Assembly (NCBI RefSeq): GCF_004769525.1
Contig: NZ_RQFT01000003.1
Coordinates: 744,001 to 808,000, forward strand
DNA from: Leptospira bouyouniensis
GTDB lineage: Bacteria; Spirochaetota; Leptospiria; Leptospirales; Leptospiraceae
Direction of reading: 5' to 3'
Length of the DNA: 64,000 nt
Under the pieces are notes generated by a model. It saw nothing but the letters and a program-made list of their open reading frames with translations, ran no database searches and was not told where the DNA came from. The position numbers were made by a program, and so were the translations under genes. Below, piece after piece: positions 63,038 through 64,000 of the stretch; within the stretch, counting starts at the first letter, position 1; each line of letters begins with the position of its first letter.

Positions 63038-63059
63038 GATACTAATCAAAATTAGTATC
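63038..63059. promoter_or_regulatory. Perfect hairpin-forming repeat before nnrS
   Basis: GATACTAAT-CAAA-ATTAGTATC is a perfect 9-bp dyad 6-27 bases before the nnrS ATG. It overlaps the predicted -10 element (TAGTAT on the minus strand), so it may be an operator; if transcribed, it would hide the ribosome binding region. Confidence 0.5.
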
Positions 63060-63065
63060 ATTTCC

Positions 63066-63079
63066 TTGATGCAAATCAA
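63066..63079. promoter_or_regulatory. FNR/DNR-type box for nnrS
   Basis: TTGAT-GCAA-ATCAA is a perfect FNR/DNR consensus. It is 3 bases from the stop of the regulator gene and about 40 bases upstream of the nnrS ATG. Its centre is 31 bases from a plausible -10 (TAGTAT), the class II arrangement. Confidence 0.8.
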
Positions 63080-63082
63080 TTA

Positions 63083-63709
63083 CTATGCTAAAATTTTCAA
63101 TAGACCTTCTTTATCGAGGATTTTAATTTCCCCTCTTTGAGTATCAACCAAACCTTGGTCTTTAAGCTGTTTCAAGATCCTAGAAAAAGTTTCAGGTCTA
63201 AGGTATAATAATGAAGCCATTTGAGTTTGTTTTAAGGCGAGAGAATCTGGAGTTCCATAAAATAAAAAATGAGCTACTCGTTGCATGGCATCCATGGTCA
63301 ACCCACGATTGATTGCCAGGTTTAAAGTTTCAATTTTATTCATCAAGGAGTGCATTAGAATATGGTTAAGTTCAATATTCGAGTTTAATCGAGTTTGAAC
63401 TTCAATAAGCGGCATTCTAATGATTGTACTTGTTTTTGTAAATCTGGCAGATGCAGGGTAAGGAATCCCTTGGATGACAGCCCATTCAGCTATGATACTC
63501 ACTGGTCTAAAAAAAGTTAATGTTACTTCATTCAAATTTCCATCATATTTAAAAACCTGAAGATCACCATTTACTAAAAGATCCATATAGGCAACATCAT
63601 CACCTGAATGGAATAAAAATTCGTCCTTTTCGAATGATAGTTCTTTGCATCCAGAAAATGCTTTTAGCAATGATTCTGGACTAGGATTTGTAATATATTT
63701 TTTGATCAT
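63083..63709 (-). CDS. Crp/Fnr-family regulator, DNR-like
   Basis: 208 residues. The cyclic-nucleotide-binding-like domain spans about 15-125 (YMDLLVNGDLQVFKYDGNLNEVTLTFFRPVSIIAEWAVI). The HTH region has LKQTQMASLLYLRPETFSRILKQLKDQGLVDTQRG; RPETFSRILK is characteristic of DNR/FNR-like recognition helices that read TTGAT half-sites. Only one Cys (residue 20) is present, so no 4Fe-4S cluster as in FNR; NO sensing through haem, as in DNR, is more likely. Two perfect consensus boxes lie in this island. Starts 17 bases after the upstream leftward gene with a weak SD. Confidence 0.88.
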   Translation of the reverse strand: MIKKYITNPSPESLLKAFSGCKELSFEKDEFLFHSGDDVAYMDLLVNGDLQVFKYDGNLNEVTLTFFRPVSIIAEWAVIQGIPYPASARFTKTSTIIRMPLIEVQTRLNSNIELNHILMHSLMNKIETLNLAINRGLTMDAMQRVAHFLFYGTPDSLALKQTQMASLLYLRPETFSRILKQLKDQGLVDTQRGEIKILDKEGLLKILA

Positions 63710-63726
63710 TGAAGAGATTAAGATAT

Positions 63727-64000
63727 TTACTTTTTCTTTTTAAAGTTTGGAATTTTAATTTCAGTTTCTTTTAAAAATTTCCAAATGCGTTTTAAAGTGA
63801 CTCTCCAATCTTCTTTTTCTGATTTTTTCGAATTGATATTCGGATTTGATGCGATTTTAGATTCTTGAATAGGTTGTAATTCTGAGACAGGTACAATTGC
63901 TGCTATTCCTAAATCAATTTTTAAATACTTTTTTTTGATAATTTTGAAATCAATTTTAGCACCTAACAAACGCACAATTTCTAAGATAATTGCCCACTTA
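63727..64000 (-). CDS. Truncated gene at window edge, unknown basic protein (C-terminal part)
   Basis: The frame is open from the window end: it reads KWAIILEIVRLLGAKIDFKIIKKKYLK and continues to a stop at 63727, so at least 90 residues are present and the 5' end lies outside. A GTG at 63975 is not required as a start. The last part is very basic (KKSEKEDWRV, IKIPNFKKKK). I recognise no family. It is 17 bases upstream of the regulator gene on the same strand and may be co-transcribed with it. Confidence 0.5.
   Translation of the reverse strand, partial: KWAIILEIVRLLGAKIDFKIIKKKYLKIDLGIAAIVPVSELQPIQESKIASNPNINSKKSEKEDWRVTLKRIWKFLKETEIKIPNFKKKK

Noticed and set aside
1..64000. CRISPR arrays, tRNA or rRNA genes, insertion sequences, prophage, restriction or toxin systems
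   Set aside because: I looked for regular spaced repeats, cloverleaf ends, transposase motifs and defence gene families and saw none.

Overview
The window looks like chromosome from a spirochaete of the genus Leptospira, most likely an environmental or saprophytic lineage. This is inference from base composition (AT-rich), many exported lipoproteins with relaxed lipoboxes, a large TPR protein with the layout of the spirochaete flagellar collar protein FlcA, 7TMR-DISM signalling, and frequent TTG/GTG starts. I saw no rRNA, tRNA, CRISPR array, transposase or prophage. Most of it reads as ordinary chromosome with one accessory respiratory block at the right end.

Layout. 1-9.1 kb: an alpha-2-macroglobulin lipoprotein translationally coupled to PBP1C, then an LtaS/sulfatase-type membrane protein. 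The first 243 bases hold no gene I can support. 9.1-15.8 kb: TetR regulator with paired dyads upstream, SRAP protein, small exported proteins, an NmrA-type oxidoreductase divergent from an AraC regulator, and a DUF1304-ECF sigma pair. 16-21.3 kb: lipoproteins, namely a glycine-rich one with an in-frame TGA in its signal peptide and two tandem beta-propeller paralogues. 21.4-24.5 kb: glgA divergent from pckA. 24.5-26.6 kb: a gene-poor stretch with two copies of a dispersed repeat, a decayed outer-membrane protein gene and an inverted repeat. 26.6-31.9 kb: HhH protein, TPM protein, three paralogous lipoprotein genes (one broken by an internal deletion) and a coiled-coil exported protein. 32-39.5 kb: ethanolamine-type permease, then a four-gene leftward signalling run (histidine kinase, response regulator, GltB-like FMN protein, membrane class III cyclase) and an SSB-like protein. 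39.5-47.1 kb: lipoproteins, then a rightward run MBOAT, PilZ, NAD-binding protein, DUF374 acyltransferase, metK, transketolase C-terminal half, clpS. 47.2-56 kb: CBM48 protein, FlcA-like TPR protein, WecG/TagA glycosyltransferase, exported protein plus MFS transporter, mtnC.

56.0-63.7 kb is a complete nitric oxide reductase island: norF-like and norE leftward, norCBQD rightward, then nnrS and a Crp/Fnr (DNR-type) regulator leftward. Two perfect TTGAT-N4-ATCAA boxes lie in the two control regions, so the local regulator probably senses NO or low oxygen and switches on the reductase (NorCB), its assembly factors (NorQD, NorEF) and NnrS. NorC is unusual in carrying a second c-type haem domain. 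No nitrite or nitrous oxide reductase is in the window, which suggests NO detoxification or a partial denitrification chain. The window ends inside a leftward gene upstream of the regulator.
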